Source: a bacterium (GTDB lineage: Bacteria; Electryoneota; RPQS01). Taken from it: 64,000 bases of DNA. Below the pieces are notes generated by a model. That model was given only the letters and a program-made list of their open reading frames with translations. It had not been told where the DNA came from and did not search any database. Where the stretch lies: the NCBI GenBank assembly GCA_016702305.1, contig JADJEH010000002.1:558001-622000 (forward strand), read 5' to 3'. A program made the position numbers and the translations under genes. How positions within the stretch are numbered: position 1 is the stretch's first letter; each line of letters begins with the position of its first letter. Of the stretch, positions 52,367 to 60,103 are shown in pieces.

Positions 52367-52813
52367 ATGCAAGTCATTCTACGTACGGATTTTGAGTCGC
52401 TGGGAAAAGTAGGCGATCTGGTCACGGTCAAGCCGGGCTATGCTCGCAACTATCTTATCCCGCGCGGAGTTGCTTTCGCGGCCAACAAGGCCAATTTGGC
52501 GCGTCTCGATCAGGAGCGCAAGGTTCTGCAGATGCGGGATCTCAAGGAACGTCGCAAGGCCGGTGATGTGTACGCGCAGATCAATGGATTGCGCCTGCTC
52601 AAGTCGGTCCAAGTCGGCGAGGAGAATCGCATGTTCGGCGCCGTAACGTCTTCGGATATTGCCGAGCTGATCAAGGAACGCGGTTACGAAATTGACCGCC
52701 GCAAGATTCAATTGGACGAACCGCTTAAGCATTTGGGCGAGTTTAACGTTGCTGTCAAACTTCATCGCGAGGTCATCGCAACGGTGACCGTGGACGTCGT
52801 GCCCAATAGCTAA
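52367..52813 (+). CDS. rplI: Ribosomal protein bL9
   Basis: A 148-residue bL9. The N-domain MQVILRTDFESLGKVGDLVTVKPGYARNYLIP (abbreviated: MQVILRT then GYARNYLIPRG) is diagnostic; a long helix and the C-domain follow. It starts 15 bases after ssb, so rpsR, usually between them, is missing here. A strong terminator follows. Confidence 0.97.
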   Translation: MQVILRTDFESLGKVGDLVTVKPGYARNYLIPRGVAFAANKANLARLDQERKVLQMRDLKERRKAGDVYAQINGLRLLKSVQVGEENRMFGAVTSSDIAELIKERGYEIDRRKIQLDEPLKHLGEFNVAVKLHREVIATVTVDVVPNS

Positions 52814-52831
52814 CGCGGCCCTGTGTGATCG

Positions 52832-52860
52832 AAAAAGCCCGGCTTATGGCCGGGCTTTTT
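52832..52860. terminator. Bidirectional terminator after rplI
   Basis: AAAAAGCCCGGC (52832-52843) and GCCGGGCTTTTT (52849-52860) form a perfect 12-bp stem. It separates the convergent rplI and ICMT-like genes. Confidence 0.93.
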
Positions 52861-52881
52861 CTGTTCTTGCAATACGGTTCT

Positions 52882-53643
52882 CTAAGCCTGTGCTTCGACA
52901 CGCGGCCCAGGTTCGTCCAGCAGCGACGTGTTCTTGCGCAAGAAGCGGAGGATGAAGTAAATCGCCAGGGCGCTGACCAGCAGTACGTTCCATTCGGTGT
53001 CCGCTCGCCATGTCTTCTCGACCGCGTAGTGTTCCACGATGTCCAGAATATACATAGAGACGACGACCGCCGCGACCGAATAGAATTCACTGCGAAGTCC
53101 CGCGCGGACTGAGAATGCAATGCCCGCTTTCTGCCAACCGGTGAGTTTCGGAATTAAACAGGGTGTGGTTGCGGACCAATCGGTATACGCGGAGCCGAAT
53201 TTCCCGAATAGATAATCTTCTTCGGTCGCGATAATCCGTTCATAATAGATGAACAGCGCCAGCGCTCCGGCCAAGGCGAACCACGGCGACTTCGTGAACA
53301 ACAATATCGCCGTGTACATGATCAGGTTGCCCAAATAGAGTGGATGGCGGCAGAGCGAATACATACCACGTCTATTCAAGGCATCGGCAATCTGTCCAGA
53401 CTTGGCATTGCGTCCGGATGTTCCGCTTTGCGCGTACCCGGCCGAGATAAATCGGACGGCAACGCCGATGAGCGCAAGAGCGAAACACGCCCAGTCCCAA
53501 ATCCGGTCGAAGTCATGCGAACCACCGACATACCTATCATACTGGAGAATCTGCCAAATACCGAAAGGTACGAGCACGAGCGGCAAGTAAGTGCGATGTC
53601 GAAACAGGAACTGCCCGTGGCGGCACATCTCGATCTTAAGCAT
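52882..53643 (-). CDS. Membrane methyltransferase of the ICMT/PEMT type
   Basis: A 253-residue integral membrane protein with about six helices. The core CRHPLYLGNLIMY and, further on, ATEEDYLFGKFGSAY (the E-x-x-L-x-x-x-F-G-x-x-Y pattern) match the isoprenylcysteine carboxyl methyltransferase / phospholipid methyltransferase family, which binds SAM at the membrane. Bacterial substrates are mostly unknown. Extra helices follow the core domain. ATG 53643 was chosen over TTG 53646. Last gene of the minus-strand set. Confidence 0.8.
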   Translation of the reverse strand: MLKIEMCRHGQFLFRHRTYLPLVLVPFGIWQILQYDRYVGGSHDFDRIWDWACFALALIGVAVRFISAGYAQSGTSGRNAKSGQIADALNRRGMYSLCRHPLYLGNLIMYTAILLFTKSPWFALAGALALFIYYERIIATEEDYLFGKFGSAYTDWSATTPCLIPKLTGWQKAGIAFSVRAGLRSEFYSVAAVVVSMYILDIVEHYAVEKTWRADTEWNVLLVSALAIYFILRFLRKNTSLLDEPGPRVEAQA

Positions 53644-53679
53644 CAATTCTCTCCTGCCGCGCTGTGCGGCCGCGTTGAT

Positions 53680-55092
53680 CTATACGCCAAGTATGCGGGC
53701 CGCCATGAGACCCGGCAGTTCAGCCATCTTGACGCGCGACTGTTCAAGCGAATCACGCTCACGCAGCGTCACGGTCTGATCTTCTTTCGTCTGGTAGTCC
53801 ACCGTAATGCCCCATGGCGTGCCGACCTCGTCCATGCGGCGGTAGCGGCGGCCTATCGAACCGGAATGATCCACGAAGACCGTGCCGACTTTGCGCAAGT
53901 CGGCGGCCAGTTGATCGGCAATCTCGGCCAACCCATCTTTCTTCACAAGCGAGAACACGCCCGCTTTGATCGGTGCGATCGCCGGAGACAGGCGCAGCAC
54001 GGTACGCGTTTCGCCGTCCTGTGTATCCTCGTAATAGCCGTCCACCAGGCACGTCAGAAGCGTCCGGTTCAATCCTGACGAGGTTTCGACGATGTAGGGC
54101 ACGAACCGTTCTTTGGTGTCTTCGATCATGTAGCTCAGGTCTTTACCGGAGAATTCCGTATGCCGTTTCAGATCGAAGTCCGTGCGATTGTGAATACCTT
54201 CAATCTCCTGCCAACCGAACGGGAACTCGTACTCGACGTCATACGCGTCGGCCGCATAGTGAGCGAGCTCCTGCGGCGTGTGCTGGTGCAAGCGCAGCTT
54301 CTCCGGACGAATGCCGAGCTTTTTGTAATACTCAAATCGCTTGTCGCGCCATGTCATTAACCACTCCGTCGCGGTATCGGGCTTGACGAAGAACTGCATC
54401 TCCATCTGTTCGAATTCGCGGGTACGAAAGATGAAATTCCCCGGCGTAATTTCGTTGCGAAATGCCTTTCCGATCTGGGCAATGCCGAAAGGCAGCTTCA
54501 CTCGTCCTGTATTGACAACATTCTGATAGTTGACGTAAATTCCCTGCGCAGTTTCCGGGCGCAGGTACACGACGGCGGCGCTGTCTTCCATCGGGCCGAG
54601 AAACGTCTTAAGCATCAAGTTAAATTGCTGCGGCGTGGTCAAGTTGCCCGTCGTGCCGCATGCCGGACAAGTCGCTTCGGTCCAGCGCACCTTGGCCAAA
54701 TGCACGAGATCACCTTCCCCGCCATCGGGGATTTCATCATTCGAGATTGCGGCCAATTTCTTTTTGGCACGCCATTGCCGGATCAGGTCTTGAGCCTTGA
54801 ATCGCGCTTTGCATTGCTTGCAGTCCACCAGCGGATCCACGAAGCCATCCACGTGGCCGGACGCCTTCCAAACTTGCGGATGCATGAGAATAGACGCATC
54901 GAGCCCGACGATGTTGTCGTGCAACTGCGTCATCTCGCGCCACCAGAAATTGGCGATATTGTTTTTCAGCGCGATTCCGAGCGGACCGTAGTCCCAGATC
55001 GAAGCCAGACCGCCGTAAATTTCCGAAGATTGAAAAACAAAGCCGCGCCGTTTGCACAGGCTGACGACTTTGTCCATGATGTTGGGTGCCAT
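53680..55092 (-). CDS. glyS: Glycyl-tRNA synthetase, homodimeric type
   Basis: A class II synthetase of 470 residues of the alpha-2 type. The opening MDKVVSLCKRRGFVFQSSEIYGG, motif 2 FRNEITPGNFIFRTREFEQME and motif 3 near GLNRTLLTC are clear (given in part here). Two CxxC pairs (CKQC, CPAC) suggest zinc. The C-terminal anticodon domain ends LMAARILGV. It starts 16 bases after recO ends. Confidence 0.96.
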   Translation of the reverse strand: MAPNIMDKVVSLCKRRGFVFQSSEIYGGLASIWDYGPLGIALKNNIANFWWREMTQLHDNIVGLDASILMHPQVWKASGHVDGFVDPLVDCKQCKARFKAQDLIRQWRAKKKLAAISNDEIPDGGEGDLVHLAKVRWTEATCPACGTTGNLTTPQQFNLMLKTFLGPMEDSAAVVYLRPETAQGIYVNYQNVVNTGRVKLPFGIAQIGKAFRNEITPGNFIFRTREFEQMEMQFFVKPDTATEWLMTWRDKRFEYYKKLGIRPEKLRLHQHTPQELAHYAADAYDVEYEFPFGWQEIEGIHNRTDFDLKRHTEFSGKDLSYMIEDTKERFVPYIVETSSGLNRTLLTCLVDGYYEDTQDGETRTVLRLSPAIAPIKAGVFSLVKKDGLAEIADQLAADLRKVGTVFVDHSGSIGRRYRRMDEVGTPWGITVDYQTKEDQTVTLRERDSLEQSRVKMAELPGLMAARILGV

Positions 55093-55107
55093 GGCAGGGA
55101 GTAATGA

Positions 55108-55800
55108 TTACGATGAAGTGCGTCGTACCCAGTGCAGCGCATCGATGGTGCGCGGCTGGGCGGGAGCATGCAGGTGCTCGGACAGATAGTCGGATAGAAA
55201 ACGTGTGATCTCTCGCTCAGCTTGCGGTGAGCATCGCAGGCGCCCCGCAATCTCGAAATCCACAGCGAGCAGCCGCCGCATCAGTGCCGCGGACTCCGGG
55301 CCAAGCCGCGCCGGCCCGCGCAACGCCAATTGTGTTTCGCTCAGGGCGAATCCTAAGCGATCGAGCAGAACGATGTAATTCTTCCAGAAGACCGGCCATC
55401 TCGCGGGAGTGGCCGTTTCGCACTCGCGCAACACCCGTTGGGCGCCGGCGAACAATTCCGGATGCGGGTCCTCATCGCTGAGGGACCGCAGAAGCAGTTC
55501 GACTAACGCACCGCCGATCGCCATGGACTCCAGGGATTCGCGGATCGCGTAATGCGAGTCATTCAATGTCAGTTCGCGCACCAATTGCAGCTCGCGCGAC
55601 GCCTTGTAAGTCCACACGACGTCAATTTCATAGCCAGGCTCGATGGCCAGCGCGGTGCCCGTCTTGACTTTTCTCCGTCCACCTTTGTACATCAAACCCA
55701 ATTTGCCGTAGTGTACGGTGAAGACGGTCAGAATGAGCGACGTCTCGCTGTACGGGATGCACCGCAGCACAATCGCCGTATCACGCACCAGCGTACTCAT
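55108..55800 (-). CDS. recO: DNA repair protein RecO
   Basis: A 230-residue RecO. The N-terminal OB fold (DTAIVLRCIPYSETSLILTVFT) is followed by a helical domain. It anneals SSB-coated DNA and loads RecA with RecR. The usual C-terminal zinc cysteines are not seen, a frequent variation. It starts 7 bases after rsmA ends. Confidence 0.9.
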   Translation of the reverse strand: MSTLVRDTAIVLRCIPYSETSLILTVFTVHYGKLGLMYKGGRRKVKTGTALAIEPGYEIDVVWTYKASRELQLVRELTLNDSHYAIRESLESMAIGGALVELLLRSLSDEDPHPELFAGAQRVLRECETATPARWPVFWKNYIVLLDRLGFALSETQLALRGPARLGPESAALMRRLLAVDFEIAGRLRCSPQAEREITRFLSDYLSEHLHAPAQPRTIDALHWVRRTSS

Positions 55801-55806
55801 GCGATA

Positions 55807-56631
55807 CTACGCTCCGATACGCCGCGCCAGCTCATTGGTGAGCTCGCACCACTCGGCGACATCAAGCGTCTCGGGCCGCCGCGTGAAGTCAAATTCGATC
55901 TGCTGCCAAAACGGGTGGACGCCCGCGAGTTGGGACAACGTTGATTTAAGCATCTTGCGCCGCTGCGAAAACGTGAAGCGCGTGACGCGCTCGAAAAGTT
56001 TGTAATCCGTCGGGTAGTGCTCGGGCAGGCGCACGAATTCCATTCGCACCACGCCTCCGTCAACCTGCGGGCGTGGGCGAAAGGCCTCGGCCGGTACGAT
56101 AACGTGCAGGTCCACTACTGCTTCAGCTTGGACAAACACCGAGAGCTTGCCATAGGTCCGCGACCCTGATCGCGCGACCATCCGTTCGGCCACCTCGCGC
56201 TGCATCATCAAGACACCCAGCGAGAACCACGGCAAACTTGCGTCTTCTCGCGCCGCGCGATTGTGCTCCAGCAGCTTGTAAATTATGCCGCTCGATAAAT
56301 GGTACGGCAGGTTGCCCACGACCTTTAGCGGAGTCGTTCCCGCCAATCCGTGCAGGTCGAATTCCATGAAGTCGTCATGCACGAGACTGAAGTTCTCGAA
56401 TCGTGCGAACTTCGCGTTCAGGTATTCCTGCAAGCGGTCATCAATTTCAATGGCGATGATTTTCGCCGGAGTCTCCACCAGCAATTCAGTTAGAAACCCG
56501 CGTCCCGGACCGACTTCAATGATGGTGTCGCCGGGTCGTACTTGGAGGGCCGCGACGATTTCCTGAGCGTAGCGTCGTTCGGTCAGAAAACACTGACCGA
56601 GGCTCTTCTTGGGCAGCGGGGGATAGCTCAA
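55807..56631 (-). CDS. rsmA: 16S rRNA (adenine-1518/1519-N6) dimethyltransferase
   Basis: A 274-residue RsmA/KsgA. PKKSLGQCFL at the N-terminus, the SAM motif IIEVGPGRGFLTE and the catalytic NLPYHLSSG are present. The usual KSLGQNFL has Cys for Asn. Start is TTG at 56631, which overlaps the stop of the upstream barrel gene as TTGA, so the two are translationally coupled. Confidence 0.96.
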   Translation of the reverse strand: MSYPPLPKKSLGQCFLTERRYAQEIVAALQVRPGDTIIEVGPGRGFLTELLVETPAKIIAIEIDDRLQEYLNAKFARFENFSLVHDDFMEFDLHGLAGTTPLKVVGNLPYHLSSGIIYKLLEHNRAAREDASLPWFSLGVLMMQREVAERMVARSGSRTYGKLSVFVQAEAVVDLHVIVPAEAFRPRPQVDGGVVRMEFVRLPEHYPTDYKLFERVTRFTFSQRRKMLKSTLSQLAGVHPFWQQIEFDFTRRPETLDVAEWCELTNELARRIGA

Positions 56632-59186
56632 AAGAGATAGTCGAGCTGCACGCGGAACGACAGCGTCCGCTGCGCAACATTGTCGCCGCCGAAGGCGCGG
56701 CCCGGCACGGGGTCGGGATAGCTATTGCCGTCGCGCGCCTGCCTAAAGGTCTGCGTACTCGGACTGTCACCCGATACTTTGACGCGTGCGGTCAACGCAT
56801 TAGAGAACCGATTGGTGAGCGACACCCACCAGCGCGTTGACTTGCCGTCCACGACGACGAACTCGGTATCTTCGAAGTTCCACAAGAAGCCGTCGTACAT
56901 CAACCACGCCGTCTTGAGCTTAAGCGCGGGCGAAAAATTGTGCGTGACCTCGATACCTACGGCCTCTTGCGGCGACGCGGTTTGCGCGTCAATCGGGCTT
57001 TCGCCCGTCGGATCCGGCGTGCCGATCAACCGCGGGCGCGGAGTGAATCGCGTATAACCACTCGAGTACATTAGCTCCAACTCGTCAAAGCGCGACAGAC
57101 GATACTCAAGGTTGATGCGGTTCTCGTAAGTCTGGAATCCGGCGGGCTGTGTTGGGTTGCTATTCCAACGGCCTTGCAGCTTCTGGCGAAGTCGCAATTG
57201 GATCGGCCAGACCGGGCGATAAGTCAGTTTACCCACCCAGCGATAGTAGTCGGCCTGATCCGCGACGCGCGTCCAGTTGTCCAGTTCCGCGACGAGCAGC
57301 AGCGGGCGGGAGACTTGAAAACGCGATTCCAAATAGACGCCCTGTTCGGCTTGTGGCGAGGGTGAGTTTCGCTCAAGCTGCGCAAACGTCGCGGTCGCCA
57401 AATAGAACTCATCTTCGTAGGTCGTGCCGTTGTAGCGCGCGTAGTTCGCGAATCCGCGTGAATAAGGATTATCATAGCCGATGCTGTAATCACGGTAAAC
57501 GCCCAGCATCGTCAAAGAATTCCACTGCGCGTGCGCAGCGGCAACCAACCCATGCGGATCGTCTCCGACACGCAACACACCACCATTCTGTTCAAGTTCG
57601 GCGTATTCAACCTGGAAGGTGTAATTCTTGACCACTTGCATCAGATCAAGGCCAAACGTCCGGCGCACGCCGCGCGCGTCTCCCCAAAGTGAACCGTCAA
57701 CATCTGAATAATGGCCCTGAACGATTTCCCCGTTCATCTGATTGTCGGCGATTTCGTCGCGTTCTTGCGCGTCAATAACAGAGTAGATGTTGACCGTCGT
57801 GTCGAGTCCGCCGCGGGTTACTGCGTCGAACTGATATGCCTGACCGAGGGCAGGATGAATCGGGCGGTTATAGGCGAATTCCGTGGCGATCAGCCCGATT
57901 GACGAGCCCACCAACGGACGAAAAGCGAGCTCACCGCCCAACGCCACCTCGCGTACGGCGTCAATCATGGATTGCTTGCCGTCGAAGGCCGCAACATACG
58001 CAGTGTCACCGTTTTCCAATTTTTGCGCCGTCGGATAGATGTCCCGGTCATCGCGTGGCACCATGGAAATCAACCGGTTCAACGATCCGTCCGGGTTCAG
58101 GATGGCGTCTTTCAACTGCGAGGAAACGAAGCCGATCGCTTTGAATTTGCCGTACGACGCTTCCGCCGCCGCTCCGCGCAGCGTGTACTCCCGCGAGCGC
58201 GACAGGTCGGGCGCGATGCCCGTCAGGCGCTTGTCGAAACCAAATCCGGAATAGCGAGGATTGAAGAAGTCGCCGCTTTCCATCGCGACGCCCTGTCCCA
58301 GCGAGATTTGAAAGTCACCCACGTAGGCGCGATCGAGGTGCACCGGTCCGAGCAGTTGTTTCTCGACGCCGCCGAACCATTTCATCTCGGGAATCTGAGC
58401 GTCAGCCACGTCCCAATAGAATGTGCGCTCTCCGAGGCTGCGATGCCACATCGCGCCGGCTTTGTAGTTTCCCGCGTAGTTGACGCGCAGCTTATGACTG
58501 ACATCAGGCGTCGGGTCCACCAACAGCTCGGGATCAATCGCCAACTCTTCGTCGGCGAAAAAGGGCGTGTCATAGGCGCGGAAAGTGTAAGCGCCGTGCA
58601 AGGCCCTCTGGGAATCGCGCTTATCGAACGATAAGTAGTTCCGCGCATTGCGATAGCCCCACGAGGACAATCCGGGCACGGCGCGCAGATCGCGCACACC
58701 GCGAATCCCGCCCTGCAAGCGAACCTGATTGTAGATTGCGACCGCGTCGGCAGGGGAGACGTTCTGCAAATCCATCAACTCGTCAAGAGAAGCGTCGTTG
58801 ACATTCATGGGTTCAAGCATGCGATCAATCCACTCGTCCACGAGACCGACGTTCGTACCCTCTTCGGTGCCCAGATTCTCAATACGATAGTACGCGTCTT
58901 CAATGCGGTCCATCCGGTCATCACCGGGTCGCGGTGGATTGACGCGCACGAGATCGCGGAGGTTGAATAGTGTGTTCGCGTCAATCTGCGGCAAGTCTGC
59001 GATTTCGTACAGGTTCTTGAACGGACCTTCGTAGAGCAGCCGCTCCCAGATGGCATCTGCTTGATCTGGAGTGAGCGGCAAGGAGTCCACCTGGGCACGG
59101 GTCGCCGAATTCAGGTCGAGCGGCGCGGCCGTGAGGCCCCGGCCTGCACAGCAAATGAGCAGCAGCGCAAGAATGGCTGGGCGCAT
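56628..59186 (-). CDS. Helix-hairpin-helix protein with a predicted outer-membrane beta-barrel
   Basis: An 852-residue protein with a signal peptide (about 1-20). ComEA-like helix-hairpin-helix units follow: LDLNSATRAQVDSLPLT, then LYEIADLPQIDANTL, and MNVNDASLDELMDLQNVSP with GVRDLRAVPGLS. From about residue 190 the sequence alternates like a large beta-barrel and ends in LDYLF, a terminal Phe as in outer-membrane proteins. HhH units bind DNA non-specifically in ComEA. ATG 59186 shares its A with the stop of the upstream PorV-like gene (TGATG). Similar proteins are widespread in FCB bacteria without known function. It may be a surface DNA receptor; this is inference. Confidence 0.8.
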   Translation of the reverse strand: MRPAILALLLICCAGRGLTAAPLDLNSATRAQVDSLPLTPDQADAIWERLLYEGPFKNLYEIADLPQIDANTLFNLRDLVRVNPPRPGDDRMDRIEDAYYRIENLGTEEGTNVGLVDEWIDRMLEPMNVNDASLDELMDLQNVSPADAVAIYNQVRLQGGIRGVRDLRAVPGLSSWGYRNARNYLSFDKRDSQRALHGAYTFRAYDTPFFADEELAIDPELLVDPTPDVSHKLRVNYAGNYKAGAMWHRSLGERTFYWDVADAQIPEMKWFGGVEKQLLGPVHLDRAYVGDFQISLGQGVAMESGDFFNPRYSGFGFDKRLTGIAPDLSRSREYTLRGAAAEASYGKFKAIGFVSSQLKDAILNPDGSLNRLISMVPRDDRDIYPTAQKLENGDTAYVAAFDGKQSMIDAVREVALGGELAFRPLVGSSIGLIATEFAYNRPIHPALGQAYQFDAVTRGGLDTTVNIYSVIDAQERDEIADNQMNGEIVQGHYSDVDGSLWGDARGVRRTFGLDLMQVVKNYTFQVEYAELEQNGGVLRVGDDPHGLVAAAHAQWNSLTMLGVYRDYSIGYDNPYSRGFANYARYNGTTYEDEFYLATATFAQLERNSPSPQAEQGVYLESRFQVSRPLLLVAELDNWTRVADQADYYRWVGKLTYRPVWPIQLRLRQKLQGRWNSNPTQPAGFQTYENRINLEYRLSRFDELELMYSSGYTRFTPRPRLIGTPDPTGESPIDAQTASPQEAVGIEVTHNFSPALKLKTAWLMYDGFLWNFEDTEFVVVDGKSTRWWVSLTNRFSNALTARVKVSGDSPSTQTFRQARDGNSYPDPVPGRAFGGDNVAQRTLSFRVQLDYLF

Positions 59187-60103
59187 CACGAACCCGGCTT
59201 CCACAGTTGACCCAGCGTGCGGGGTACGTCAAAGCCAACGCTGAACGTATGCGAGGGTGCGAGAACCGGATGATAGAGGAACGCGTAGTCCACGACCATA
59301 TCGCGGAAGAACAGACCGAAACCAGCCGTAAAAATATTCGGATTGCTCATAACGCCGACGCGCAAATGAAACGGCTTGACGACTTGCATATCGCCGCCCG
59401 CTTTGAAGACGGTGCCGCCTTCCAAGCGGCGCTCGATGTCAAACGTCGTCTTGACGCCGAAATACGGCTCGTACTGCACGCCGCCGGACATTGAGCGTGG
59501 CAGGTCGCGCTGAAGGTCTGAGCCCATCTGCGGGTGATTGATGTTGTGGATCGTGCCGCCTAATACGAAGCGGTCCCAAACTTTAGCGGTCGCGCCCAAG
59601 TCCACTCCCAGCGCACTTGCGCTGCCAAGATTCACGGGTCCCGAAGAACCTGCGACCGACTCACCCAAGGACCAGGAAATGACCTTGATCGCATAGCCGA
59701 AACTCAGCGCCGAGTGAATGTCTTCTTGCAGCAGAATGCCGTGGGCAAAGGCGATTTCCGTTTCACCGGAAATCGTCTCGCCGCCGAGCCGAGTGCTCAG
59801 ATTCTGAATGGCGATGCCGATTGAACCGGCCTTCCGCGGTAGAACCGTGTAGCCCGACCCGGCGACATGCGTCAGGAAGGAGGTGCTGTACGGTTGATGA
59901 TACGCGAAACGCGCGCCGGTGCCGTGACTCATCCCGAGCCCGGCCGGATTCCAGAGCACAGCATCGCTGCCGCGGGCGGCCGCGGTAAATGCGCCGCCCA
60001 TGCCTTGCGCGGCGGGAGTCGGCAGATGTGGATTTGAGATCAATTGCGCGCGTGTCGTAACGGTCAGCGCGCACACCAACAGGAGAAGTACGGTTATTCT
60101 CAT
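59186..60103 (-). CDS. PorV/PorQ-like outer-membrane barrel protein
   Basis: A 305-residue outer-membrane protein with a signal peptide (about 1-19). The N-terminal GMGGAFTAAARGSDAVLWNPAGLG is the marker of the PorV/PorQ branch of the FadL-like barrels, where it forms the plug region. PorV escorts type IX cargo. It overlaps the upstream cargo-like gene by TGATG and the downstream barrel in the same way, implying a fixed 1:1:1 unit. Whether it is truly PorV or one of the many uncharacterised paralogues cannot be told by eye. Confidence 0.82.
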   Translation of the reverse strand: MRITVLLLLVCALTVTTRAQLISNPHLPTPAAQGMGGAFTAAARGSDAVLWNPAGLGMSHGTGARFAYHQPYSTSFLTHVAGSGYTVLPRKAGSIGIAIQNLSTRLGGETISGETEIAFAHGILLQEDIHSALSFGYAIKVISWSLGESVAGSSGPVNLGSASALGVDLGATAKVWDRFVLGGTIHNINHPQMGSDLQRDLPRSMSGGVQYEPYFGVKTTFDIERRLEGGTVFKAGGDMQVVKPFHLRVGVMSNPNIFTAGFGLFFRDMVVDYAFLYHPVLAPSHTFSVGFDVPRTLGQLWKPGS

